This document shows positions 34,693-44,173 of a DNA stretch of 64,000 nt, piece by piece. Position numbers and translations under genes: made by a program. The notes under the pieces were generated by a model, which saw only the letters and a program-made list of their open reading frames with translations, did no database searches and was not told the DNA's origin. This stretch comes from Beroe forskalii (taxonomy: Eukaryota; Ctenophora; Nuda; Beroida; Beroidae), in NCBI GenBank assembly GCA_011033025.1, contig WFMF01000327.1, positions 124,001 to 188,000 of the forward strand, in the 5' to 3' direction. Within the stretch, counting starts at the first letter, position 1. Each line of letters begins with the position of its first letter.

Positions 34693-35830
34693 GATTTATT
34701 TTTCGCTCCGTTGGCCGTGCCTGTCATGTGGTAGCCACCTAGTGGTCACGTGGTGACCACGTGACGAACCTTCTGGTAGGCTGCTACCACGTGCCTGGGT
34801 CACCTGACCGTGTCACGTGACTATGACCTGGCCTGCCCCTGCGGAATAATCGGATTCCCAACTTTCTATAGCAAAGTTACAAATATCCACGCACGAAAAA
34901 TAGGCGGTCGTATGTTATTAGCTTGCTACTTTGATACCTGATAATGAGCTCATTTCAAAGAAGTTGCTGCACCCATGTACGTGAATCATGATGATATCTA
35001 TTACCTATGGAGTGAAATAACTTGGATAAGGGCCAATATGAATATTCTGGATGCCACACGAGTGGAAAGAGCATAGTTGCGTCATAGGAGAATCGAAACG
35101 GTATAGTAACTTAGTAAGAATTTTTTTTCGTCGGCGGGTTATGAATAACGTACTGAAATTAAGAATAAGTAATCCCGTAATGATTTCTATCTTTCTATTA
35201 AAAAGCCCAATTCCTAATCCTATGCCGTAATAATTGGAACTTCATTCATTCATGAATACGATCATAGGCGTTGCGAATGGTGTAGATTACAGAAATGCTA
35301 CAATAGACATTAGACAAATGGATTGTGCGTGACACGGGTACTGCCTTTTTAGTATGTAATATGTAGCATGTTATTTCCATCATACGATTTATGTACTTGA
35401 GTGCATATGATTGATACTATCTGTGAACTCCGGAGCAGAAACTGATTAGTCAACACCAAATGAGAAGAGCAAGCGCACAATCCGTAAAAATTTCGAAGTG
35501 ACTGCATTTACTTCCTATCAATTACAAATACCGCGGCTGATCCTCCTGAGATTGCCGTTCCATAATTCTCGTATTTTCTCCTCCGTTTCTTCGCCGTTCC
35601 CATATTTTTCCTCCATTCAACCTGACCGGGTCACGTGTTCTAGAGTGAATTATGCGTAGCACGTGGCACTGACGTGGCAGACATATCAGCCAGTAATGTA
35701 GCAGCATTGAAGTCACTAGTAGAAGCTATAATGCCACGAGACAGGGTCAGGGGAGGCCCGTAGCGGGCTGCTATTGGTGCACAAAGTCACGTGAATGAAA
35801 ATGCATGAATGCATGCATTTAGGTCAACGT
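34693..35830. repeat. CACGTG-rich unit, copy B
   Basis: About 1.12 kb, closely matching copy C. A cluster of four CACGTG boxes lies at 34746-34820, with more near 35635, 35660 and 35790. The motif CGCACGAAAAATAGGCGG at about 34881 is shared with an element at 52144. The 64-codon minus ORF (35522-35716) recurs in C through duplication. Confidence 0.85.
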
Positions 35831-35863
35831 TTTTGACGGCAATCGATCCCTCTTATCTCCCTA

Positions 35864-35957
35864 GCGAAAAATAAGAGCGTTATTGGTCGTGTAACATCGT
35901 GTCGTGCCTTCGGCACTCCACTCTGTTACACGACCAATAACTACTCTTATTTTTCGC
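35864..35957. other. Long hairpin between units B and C
   Basis: Arms of about 33 bases (GCGAAAAATAAGAG, then TTATTGGTCGTGTAACA) are matched by their complements on the right, with a short mismatch between the two blocks. The loop holds a small GTGCC-TTC-GGCAC hairpin. The right arm forms the start of unit C. Confidence 0.75.
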
Positions 35958-37051
35958 TCCGTTGGCCGTGCCTGTCATGTGGTAGCCACCTAGTGGTCAC
36001 GTGGTGACCAGGTGACGAACCTTCTGGTAGGCTGATACCACGTGACTGGGTCACGTGACCCTGTCACGTGACTATGACTTGACCTGCCCCTGCAGTATAA
36101 TCTGATTCCCAACTTACTATAGCAAAGTTACAAATATCCACGCACGAAAAATAGGCGGTCGTATGTTATTAGCTCGCTACTTTGATACCTGATAATGAGC
36201 TCATTTCAAAGAAGTTACTGCACCCATGTACGCGAATCATGATGATATCTACTACCTATAGAGTTAAAAACTTGGATAAGGGCCAATATGAATATTCTGG
36301 ATGCCACACGGGTGGGAAAGAGCATAGTTGCGTCATAGGAGAATCCCGAAACGGTGTAGTAACGGTATAGTAAGAATTTTTTGTCGGCGGGTTATGAAAA
36401 GCGTATTGAAATTAAGAATAAGTAATCACGTAATGATTTCTATCAAAAAAGCCCAATTCCTAATCCTATGCCGTAATAATTGGAACTTCATTCATTCATG
36501 AATACGATCATAGGCATTGCGAATGGTGTAGATTACAGAAATGCTACAATAAACATTAGACAAATGGATTGGGCGTGACACGGGTACTGCCTTTTTAGTA
36601 ATTAGCATGTTATTTCCATCATACGATTCATGTACTTGAGCGCATATGATTGATACTATCTGTGAACCCCGGAGCAGAAACTGATTAGTCAACAGCAAAT
36701 GAGAAGAGCAAGCGCACAATCCGTAAAAATTTCGAAGTGACTGCATTTACTTCCTATCAATTACAAATACCGCGGCTGATCCTCCTGAGATTGCCGTTCC
36801 ATAATTCTCGTATTTTCTCCTCCGTTTCTTTGCCGTTCCCATATTTTTCCTCCATTCAACCTGACCGGGTCACGTGTTCTAGAGTGAATTATGCGTAGCA
36901 CGTGGCACTGACATGGCAGACATATCAGCCAGTAATGTAGCAGCATTGAAGTCACTAGTAGAAGCTATAATGCCACGAGACAGGGTCAGGGGAGGCCCGT
37001 AGCGGGCTGCTATTGGTGCACAAAGTCACGTGAATGAAAATGCATGAATGC
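35958..37051. repeat. CACGTG-rich unit, copy C
   Basis: Tandem partner of copy B, with the same four-box CACGTG cluster at 35998-36072. It ends in GAATGCA and passes directly into satellite units. Confidence 0.85.
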
Positions 37052-37830
37052 AGTATCACACTCCAAATAATCCGAAATGCAATATCACACCCCAACTGCT
37101 CGAAAATGCGATATCACACTTCAATGATTTTGAAATATGATAATATAGCGCAATTAACATTCCGATCGCTCAAAAATGCGATATAACACTCTGAATGCTG
37201 TAAATGCGATAGCGCACTCCAAATTCCTGGAAATGCGGTATTGTACCTCTAATGCTTGGAAATGCGATGTTGCACTTCCAAACACTCGGGAATGTGATAT
37301 GGTACTCTGACCGCCCAAAAATACGATAATGCACTCCAAATGTTGGGAAATGCTATATCGCACCCCAAATGCTCGGAAATATGATAGTGCCATACAAATA
37401 CTCGAAAAATGTGATATCGTACTTCGAATACTTGAAAGTGCGATATTGTAGTACTCCGAACATTTGGAAATGCGATATTGCACTCCGAACGCTTTGAAAT
37501 GCGATATCAACCCTTGAAAGCTTGGAAATATGATAATGCACTGCAAACGCCTAGAAATGCAAAATCATAGTTTCAAGTAACTGGTAAATTAATATTTCAC
37601 TTCAGAACGACCAAAAATGCGATATTGCACTTTTTTAAGCCCTGAAAGGCGATAGCCCACTTTCAAACTGCTTTTAATCTGATTTCGCATTTTGAATACT
37701 CAGAATGGGGATGTTACACTTCTGACTTTCTGAACTTACGAAAATGTGACATAATCAAAGTATCACACTTCTGAATACCTGAAAAGGTGATGTCTCACTT
37801 CCAAAATTCTGGAAATGAAAGGCACTTTTG
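37052..37830. repeat. Diverged 29-bp satellite
   Basis: About 26 units of the GGAAATGCGATATTGCACTC type with many substitutions and some 30-31 base units. It is older looking than the 30.1-kb array. Confidence 0.8.
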
Positions 37831-38635
37831 ACAAATTTCTCGCCCCTCTTTATGAATTTATAATTTTGGAGTTAATTGTCCATTATGAGGACATAGTTGA
37901 TCAAAATGCCATCAGCTGACAACAATTTTGGTTGCTTAAACCCCAGCATCAGACAAAAAATAAATGAATTTCACGTCCCTTTTAAGAATTTCATGTCCTG
38001 AATGATGGATTTGTTATTTTTGTGCACAATGTCTATTTTGAGGAATTTATCGACTAAATAGCAACCGGCTGAAGCCACATTTTGGTGGCTTAAGCCACAA
38101 TGTCAGTGTATACTATGAGCTAGAGTCCGTTTTGAAGAATTTTTTGTCACTTTTGACGAATTTCTTGTCCTTTTGATGATTTTCTATGCTTTTTGAGAAT
38201 ATTGTCCGTTTTGAGGAAATTATTGGCCAAGTGCCACCTAGTGCCACCTTGTGCCACCAGCAAAGAACATTGTATCACTCAATGTGGACAACATGTCCCA
38301 AATGAGGAATTTCGTTGGCAAATTTGACAAAATCACTCTTTCAGGACATATTGTCCGCTTTGAGGGATACCTGAAAATGATAATCGCTCAAATCGGACAT
38401 GTCATTTTTGAGGAAAAAGGTGTGGTACTTTTGAGGAATTCCAAAAACTTTAGAAAAACTTAAAAAATGAAAATGTAGACTAAACGTGAGGATATGTCCC
38501 AATTGAGTGATATTTTTTAAGAAAAATGAAAATCGCTCAAAGGGGACATTTTGTCCCCTTTGAGTAATTTTTCGAAAATTGATTTATTTTTTGGTCTCAA
38601 TCCCTCAAAACGGACACATGGTCTGTGCACGATAA
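37831..38635. repeat. Y unit, copy 2, with left extension
   Basis: 37923-38635 matches 14873-15592. The preceding 90 bases continue the same loose repeat (ATTGTCCATTATGAGGACAT), whereas in copy 1 that part is replaced by telomere-type words. Confidence 0.85.
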
Positions 38636-38773
38636 CAGTTCATGTCGTCTGCATTGTACAGAGTAGGAGGGTGGATTCCGTTCAGTTGACTGAAAATTAT
38701 CTGAAAAATAAAACCTATTTTAGAAAAATATTTAAATGAAATATCTGATAATTGTTTATGAGCCGCATAATAT

Positions 38774-39053
38774 AATGAATAATTTTCTTCATTCTCTTGA
38801 ACTTAGCTCAGCGAATCCAATGTCTTATCTATAGAGGTGTATGGGTATACTACAAACATAACAAAATACTGCATATCGATTTTCTAATTCAAGGATTGAC
38901 ATGAGAGGCGGAAGAGACTGAACTGTGAATCATCAGCGGTTACCCTACAGTTGCAAGGCTTCCCTGCCATCTGCGATGTGAAACGAACTATTTCTGAAAT
39001 TCAGAAATAGTTCGTTTCACTTCGCTGAACTCAAAGCGAAAAAAGAAAATTAT
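38774..39053. mobile_element. Fold-back element with perfect central hairpin
   Basis: ATGAATAATTTTCTT and a CAGCGAA word on the left return inverted on the right. At its centre 38978-39020 is a perfect inverted repeat (21-base arms beginning GTGAAACGAACTATTTC, one-base loop). No frame. Confidence 0.6.
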
Positions 39054-39527
39054 TCATTTAGAAAAATAGGTTACGAAGAATGAAAACAGATGATTGGCAT
39101 CCTGTGGTGGATGGATGCCACCTTGCTCAGTCTCTTGCTGATTGATTATTATCCAAATTTTACAAATTCAGAGATCGGTTTCTGTTATCGAGGCTTCTGC
39201 TGAGCAGGGAGTGGCAACTACGGCCTGTCAAAGTGACTATATAGCTATGAGATCTATTGGTTGAGCACTATTTGGTAGCTGCGTTTGGGTTGGCCAGTTG
39301 TTCTTGATTGGTCCAAATAGTACACTGACAGGACCAAAGACAATCAGATTCCTAAATCAGTTGCTCAGTATATTATACAGTTTGCTCAGTACCTATATTA
39401 TACAAAAAACGTGTACATAAGTCAATACAAAAGAAAATGAAGTAGTATCTTTATAAGGGCAAATCAATTTAAGATCATTTTCGTATGTACGCCCTGTTTG
39501 AAGTAAGTACATGATGTTTTGAAGAAA
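39054..39527. other. No gene recognised
   Basis: AT-rich spacer. A minus ORF at 39393-39587 overlaps the hairpin and is not supported. Confidence 0.5.
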
Positions 39528-39646
39528 CTTCTTTTTCTCAAGATCAAGCTTATTTCTTACAAAGAAATAACAATCAGTAACTTGCAACTCAAGTTCTTTT
39601 TGTTATTTCTTCGTAGGAAATAAGCTTGATCTTGAGAAAAAGAAAG
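39528..39646. other. Long near-perfect hairpin
   Basis: Arms of about 45 bases (containing TTCTCAAGATCAAGCTTATT and its complement) with about two mismatches and a loop near 26 bases. A transcript from either strand would form a long duplex suitable for small-RNA processing; a recent inverted duplication or MITE is equally possible. Confidence 0.65.
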
Positions 39647-40132
39647 AAGGTCCTGCAAGTTGCGGGAACTTTCTTTCGTCAAAGTTTTGAACCCACAATT
39701 CACATATTTTATATCAAGCGTAAAAAGTAATGAAATCTGTAAAGAATAATACTGTATACAGTAGGTGAAATAATTTTCTCTGGGGAAAACATGATCGTAC
39801 TACTTCTTAGGAGATATAATCTACAGTACTGGAAGATTGACTTTTTAAAGTGTTTCAGTGTTTTTCTCAGTGTAACCTGCAAACCTGCGAATATTTTGAA
39901 TTTCTGAGCTTAGATTCAAAATAATTTTTGTCAGATTATTTTTCAGCTTCTTCTCTGGAATTTCTAAATTGTACCTACCATTTGAAGGTTCTTGCTGGAA
40001 ATCCGAGCTAGACCATCTGTTGCAGACCACATGTGCTCCACTCCAGAATTTACAAGAATATAATTATATTTTGTCATAATTAATGCTGTGAAATTAATAA
40101 TATATGAGAATAATCAATGCTGTGGTACTCAC
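39647..40132. other. Intron or 3' region of the TMC-like gene
   Basis: Starts with the donor GTGAGT on the minus strand at 40132. No further TMC exon could be found; a possible donor at about 39975 (minus, ATG followed by GTAGGT) has no open frame in the required phase. Confidence 0.4.
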
Positions 40133-43006
40133 AAAGATTCCAGGAGCTGTAATGAGGGACAAAGCAACCACCAAGTTGAGGGTGTTTATCATGAGGAGCC
40201 ACCTCAAGACTCGGAAATAGGTGGAAACACCGGAACCCAGATTACACTCCACTTCTTTGATAGCCCCACCCCAAACCCTGAAACAATGGAACCCAGATTA
40301 CACTCCACTTCTTTGATAGACCCACCCCAAACCCTGAATCAATGGAACCCAGATTACAGTCCACTTCTTTGATAGCCCCACCCCAAACCCTGAAACAATG
40401 GAACCCAGATTACACTCGACTTCTTTGATAGCCCCACCCCAAACCCTGAATCAATGGAATCCAGGTTACACTCGACTTCTTTGATAGCCCCACCCCAAAC
40501 CCTGAAACACCAGAACCCAGATTACACTCCACTTCTTTGATAGCCCCACCCCAAACCCTGAAACACCAGAACCCAGATTACACTCCACTTCTTTGATAGC
40601 CCCACCCCAAACCCTGAAAGAATGGAACTCAGATTACACTCCACTTCTTTGATAGCCCCACCCCAAACCCTGAATCAATGGAATCCAGATTACGTTCCAA
40701 CTCCAACCTCACAGTTTTCAACTCGCGGCCACAATTATTGAATTACCAAGAAAAATAAAAAAAAGAAGTTTTCAAGGAAATATGAGAGTTAAGTCTTTTG
40801 TTTACTGAACTTCAGACCCACAATAACTTCAGTATAAACTGATCATTGTCTATAATTGCTGCCGCTATTGTACCAGCTTAGTTCCATAAACAAGACACAC
40901 ACAATATAAGTCTTTCTCAAGGATTAGACTATTGAGAATGGCATCAATATCATGATTTAGTTTGTAGAAAATTGATGATATCAAACCACTTGCTTTGTTT
41001 TCACAACACCAGAACCCTACCACCACTAATTATTGTGGACCTTAATGAAACCGAGTAGCTACCTAAATGGGCTTCATGGTAAACAGTGTAGTACACGATA
41101 TCAAGCGAGCTCAGGATATAACAGGGTGATCTGCACTAAGCTTGCAAACCACAGTGATATGGGCGTGGTCCTATTCACAGTCATACCCATTCTTTCTAAA
41201 TCCCTTACCAACGCTCTTCGGTCCGTTGTTTTTCCTTACTCCCTCCTTCCTTCACCTACTTGTCTCTAATTTGATCAAACTATCTCTTCTCTTCAGTATT
41301 CCCCCTTCTCTTCAGTATTCCCTCTTTCTGCTCTACCTTCTATCCCCTTCCCCACCTCCTTCCATCCTGCAGATAATGACCCCCCTTTTCTTCCTCACGT
41401 GAGGATACAATTTCTGTCAGAACATCTGTTATCCATTCCCTTCCCCCACTGCTTTCTAATTTTCTACATTAAATCTCCTCCCTCTCCCCCTCTCTTCCTC
41501 AGATCACGTATCCCTCTCATCCCCCCTTTCTTCCTCACGTAAAGTTGCGAAGACTGTCAGTGAGTTTCTGCCAGAACCTCTGTAATCTATTCCCTTCCCC
41601 CTGGCCCCTCTCCAGTCCCTCTACTTTCTACTTATATCCCTAGTCCCTGCATCACTTTATACATAAAATCCCCCTTGTTTTTCTTAAATTCTTCCTCACG
41701 TGAAGTTGCGAAGGCTGTCAGTTAGTTTCTGCCAGAACCTCTGCACCCCAAGGCTGATCCTGTATCCTATCCACGTGCACATGGGAAGGTTCTTGATTTC
41801 AAACTCTTCCATCTGACAAAAGGAGAGGTGGTGGTTAATAATGGACTCTTAATTCGAGGAATAGAATCTTAGAATTTATAGGTTGAATTGCTCTCCTGCG
41901 AAACCCAATTCGCCAAGAATCTGAAATTGAGAGGCAAATTTAGTGATCCCGTGGGCCTCCAGGATCCTGGTTCAAATTCAGCTCATTCTGTACTCCAGCA
42001 ATAGGACTAAATCCATGACGTTAGAAATAAAGCGTAAATGCTTAACTACGTTCTCAACTTCAGGTAAATTATTGATCAGAAAATCATTCAGCAATACGCC
42101 AATTTTCTTCCCGGCCGTTGAGCGTTCAGTGAGTGAAATATTTTAATCGTGACAAATTGTAACTGAGACAAATTTATCATTAGTCATTACATTACCCAGT
42201 TGTACCTAAAATATTGATAAGGTACCTGATTGTACCTGAAATATTATAATTAGGTGCCTGATTGTACCTGAAATATCAAGTATCTGATTGAACCTGAAAT
42301 ATCAGGTACCTGATTGTACCTGAAATAGGTACCTGGTTGTACCTGTACTACTTATTACTTACCTGAAATTGTACCTGAAATAGTATGTACCTGGTTGTAC
42401 CTGAAATATTAGAATTTACCAGGTACCTAACTACTTGAAATTGTACCTGAAATATCAGGTACCTGGTTGTACCTGAAATACCAGGTACCTGATTGTACCT
42501 GAAATATCAATAATCAGGTACCTGGTTGAGTTCCTCCCTCCGCATGGTCCTCCTCTCCTCCAAGTTAAGGGCAGACTCAGGACCTCGTCTCAAACTCACT
42601 CGGCTTCGTCTCCGGAGAGTCTTACGGATGGACTGTCTCGAGACTGGCAGATCGGGAATTGGGGGAACGGTTGAGGAGTGGGGTTTGGGGTTGAATATTG
42701 GGGATAGCTTTCAGCTATTTAACCATATTAGTGCCCTTTCAGGTTTATGTAGAAAGTTGTGCATGTGCAAAAAAGCAACCATTTTAATCTTCATCCATAA
42801 AAGCATAAATTACAGAACGTGCAGTCTAAGCATTCATTAAGAGTTTAACTATACTTCTTCAAACTACAAATTTCATGAGATATTCCCGGGGTTATCAGGC
42901 ATATCATCGTGTCCAGCTTACCCTGGGCCCTGTTTATCTCTGGATCCTGGATGGGATGCAGCTCAATGTCCGCTGCACGCATCGGTCCGGGAAGTGTCCC
43001 ATCTCC
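40133..43006 (-). CDS. TMC-family membrane channel, partial gene, four exons
   Basis: Transmembrane channel-like (TMC) proteins are multi-pass membrane proteins, some of which form mechanosensory channels. Minus-strand exons proposed here are 42922-43006, 42522-42643, 41700-41812 and 40133-40277, all GT-AG with phases 1, 0 and 2 that join exactly. The 155 codons read as a TMC N-terminus: a basic segment (SRQSIRKTLRRRSR), then NLPMCTW, then SLRNFT joined across a splice to VWGGAIKEVE, then NLGSGVSTYFRVLRWLL and the first membrane helix up to ITAPGIF. The family pattern W-x-x-x-IK-x-IE-x-x-FG-S-x-V-x-SYF-x-FLRWL is closely followed. The start exon lies upstream of 43006 and was not identified. 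All later exons (most of the channel) are missing; the next 9.6 kb leftwards is mainly repeat. The family call is strong for the last exon pair and weaker for the first exon. Confidence 0.72.
40222..40700. repeat. 56-bp minisatellite built from a TMC exon and its splice acceptor
   Basis: Eight or so copies of a 56-base unit. On the minus strand each unit contains TTTCAG followed by GGTTTGGGGTGGGGC, which in the leftmost copy is the acceptor and first codons of the exon 40133-40277. The array therefore multiplies a splice acceptor and about 37 bases of coding sequence. Since 56 is not a multiple of 3, reading through several copies shifts frame. Confidence 0.85.
40701..41394. other. Intron of the TMC-like gene
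   Basis: Lies between the 56-bp array and the partial exon copies. From 41200 it is pyrimidine-rich on the plus strand. No other gene was seen; the ORFs at 41033-41402 lack features. Confidence 0.5.
41395..41585 (-). pseudogene. Two partial duplicates of a TMC exon
   Basis: The 3' half and donor of exon 41700-41812 recur at about 41528-41575, with codons for RFWQKLTDSLRNFT kept (differences synonymous) and donor GTGAGG. A third, decayed copy at 41395-41435 has a stop. Copies are spaced about 140-170 bases and separated by C/T-rich spacer. The better copy lacks the first half of the exon. Confidence 0.6.
41813..42179. other. Intron of the TMC-like gene
   Basis: Begins (minus strand) with the acceptor TTTTGTCAG. 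A B-box-like GGTTCAAATTC near 41971 has no partner A box. Confidence 0.5.
42180..42521. repeat. GTACCTG minisatellite in TMC intron
   Basis: Irregular tandem copies of TGGTTGTACCTGAAATAT with AGGTACC palindromes, period about 22-28. It ends exactly at the donor of exon 42522-42643, whose GTACCTG is itself a repeat word. Confidence 0.8.
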
Positions 43007-43273
43007 CTGGGATGATGGTAGACTTATTTTGTACTTCAGAAAACTTTCATCAGTAGATTTATAAGTACGCATAATCATGAACAGACCGCTGATGCACAAT
43101 TGAAGTGCGTTCCCATTGCACACTCCCTTTGCCCTGGGTATCCCTCCTACTCTCCTAAGAGGGACTACATGGAAATTGACAAAGGTTCATATTCAATCTT
43201 CAAATCAAGGAAAATGGTGTTAGACATTTTGTTGAATTGGCGCGATCTAGGTACTTAAGATAACTCTGAAAAC

Positions 43274-44165
43274 TAGGGTTTCCAATATCGGTCGAAATTT
43301 TTTAACGGCGATAATCGATAACTTTTTGTGAATTATCGGCGATACCGATAATTATCGGCGATAAATTTACTTCAATTTTAGACGTCAATTTATTGCTGAG
43401 TTTTTTGGCTGCTTTGTGTTAGACTCAGCCATCTCGGCCTGTGGAAGATCAATACTGTGCTTTGCTTTGAGATGATTCCACAAACTAGAATAACTGCTCT
43501 TCGAAATCGAAGTTGCAGCAGAGTTGCGGCAGATTTCGTACACTGCTTGCAGACCACTTCCTCCCCTCATTTGTATATAGCAGCCATATACATGGCTTGT
43601 TAAATACAAATTGAAGTATCAATCAACAGAGACTCGAAGTAGAACGTGAGTCCAAGGTCAAACGCTTAAAACAGTTTGGAAAAAATTTCAAATTAAACTA
43701 AGCTTGGGCGTATTTTGTTTTGAAATGATAATGATGATCATGAGACACATGGCCGTGAAATGCTACGAATTGTTATTTAAACTGGTCCGCTGCTTTGAAT
43801 AAGGTAAGATGAAATTTCCACTATAAAGTATCAAGAATCAAAATATAAAATAGTGCTTCCATAGTTTCATACAAAGCTCTGAGAAAGTGATATATAAGTG
43901 CTTTGGAGTACTCAGTACTGCTCTATTGTTCTGGTTTAAATTGAAATTGTAATATATCATATCGAAATCTATCCTCTGTTCTTCTAGAAGGCTGGTAAAC
44001 CGTGAAATTGACTGAAACCAATTCATTTCAGTTAAATATTATGGTTTTAAAAGTATTAAATTTTATCGGTTTATCGGCACAAAATTATCGCCGATAACCG
44101 ATAACTGATTTTGGTCCAATTATCGCCGATAATTTTATCGGCGATATTATCGGTTGGAAACCCTA
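43274..44165. mobile_element. hAT element remnant, internally deleted
   Basis: 892 bases with 12-bp terminal inverted repeats TAGGGTTTCCAA and an 8-bp target duplication CTGAAAAC (43266-43273 and 44166-44173). Both ends carry many copies of ATTATCGGCGATAA-type palindromes, as in hAT subterminal regions. It keeps a fragment with a BED-type finger. It sits about 270 bases from the nearest TMC exon seen, in the 5' part or intron of that gene. Confidence 0.85.
43385..43609 (-). pseudogene. hAT transposase N-terminal fragment (decayed BED finger)
   Basis: 74 codons. ICRNSAATSISKSSYSSLW followed by NHLKAKHSID looks like the second half of a BED zinc finger: one cysteine, then the L-x-x-HL-x-x-x-H end. 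The first cysteine of the pair seems lost (VYEIC instead of C-x-x-C). The frame stops soon after, so no catalytic domain remains. Confidence 0.6.
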
Positions 44166-44173
44166 CTGAAAAC

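Noticed and set aside
35522-36955. 64-codon minus ORF present in both units B and C
   Set aside because: The units are recent tandem copies, so conservation is expected; no domain or start context supports coding.
40088-40372. 94-codon plus ORF over the 56-bp array
   Set aside because: It is antisense to the TMC exon and its repeats; 56 is not a multiple of 3 and composition is unlike a protein.
41965-41990. Possible tRNA gene (GGTTCAAATTC)
   Set aside because: B-box-like only; no A box or acceptor stem at the right distance.
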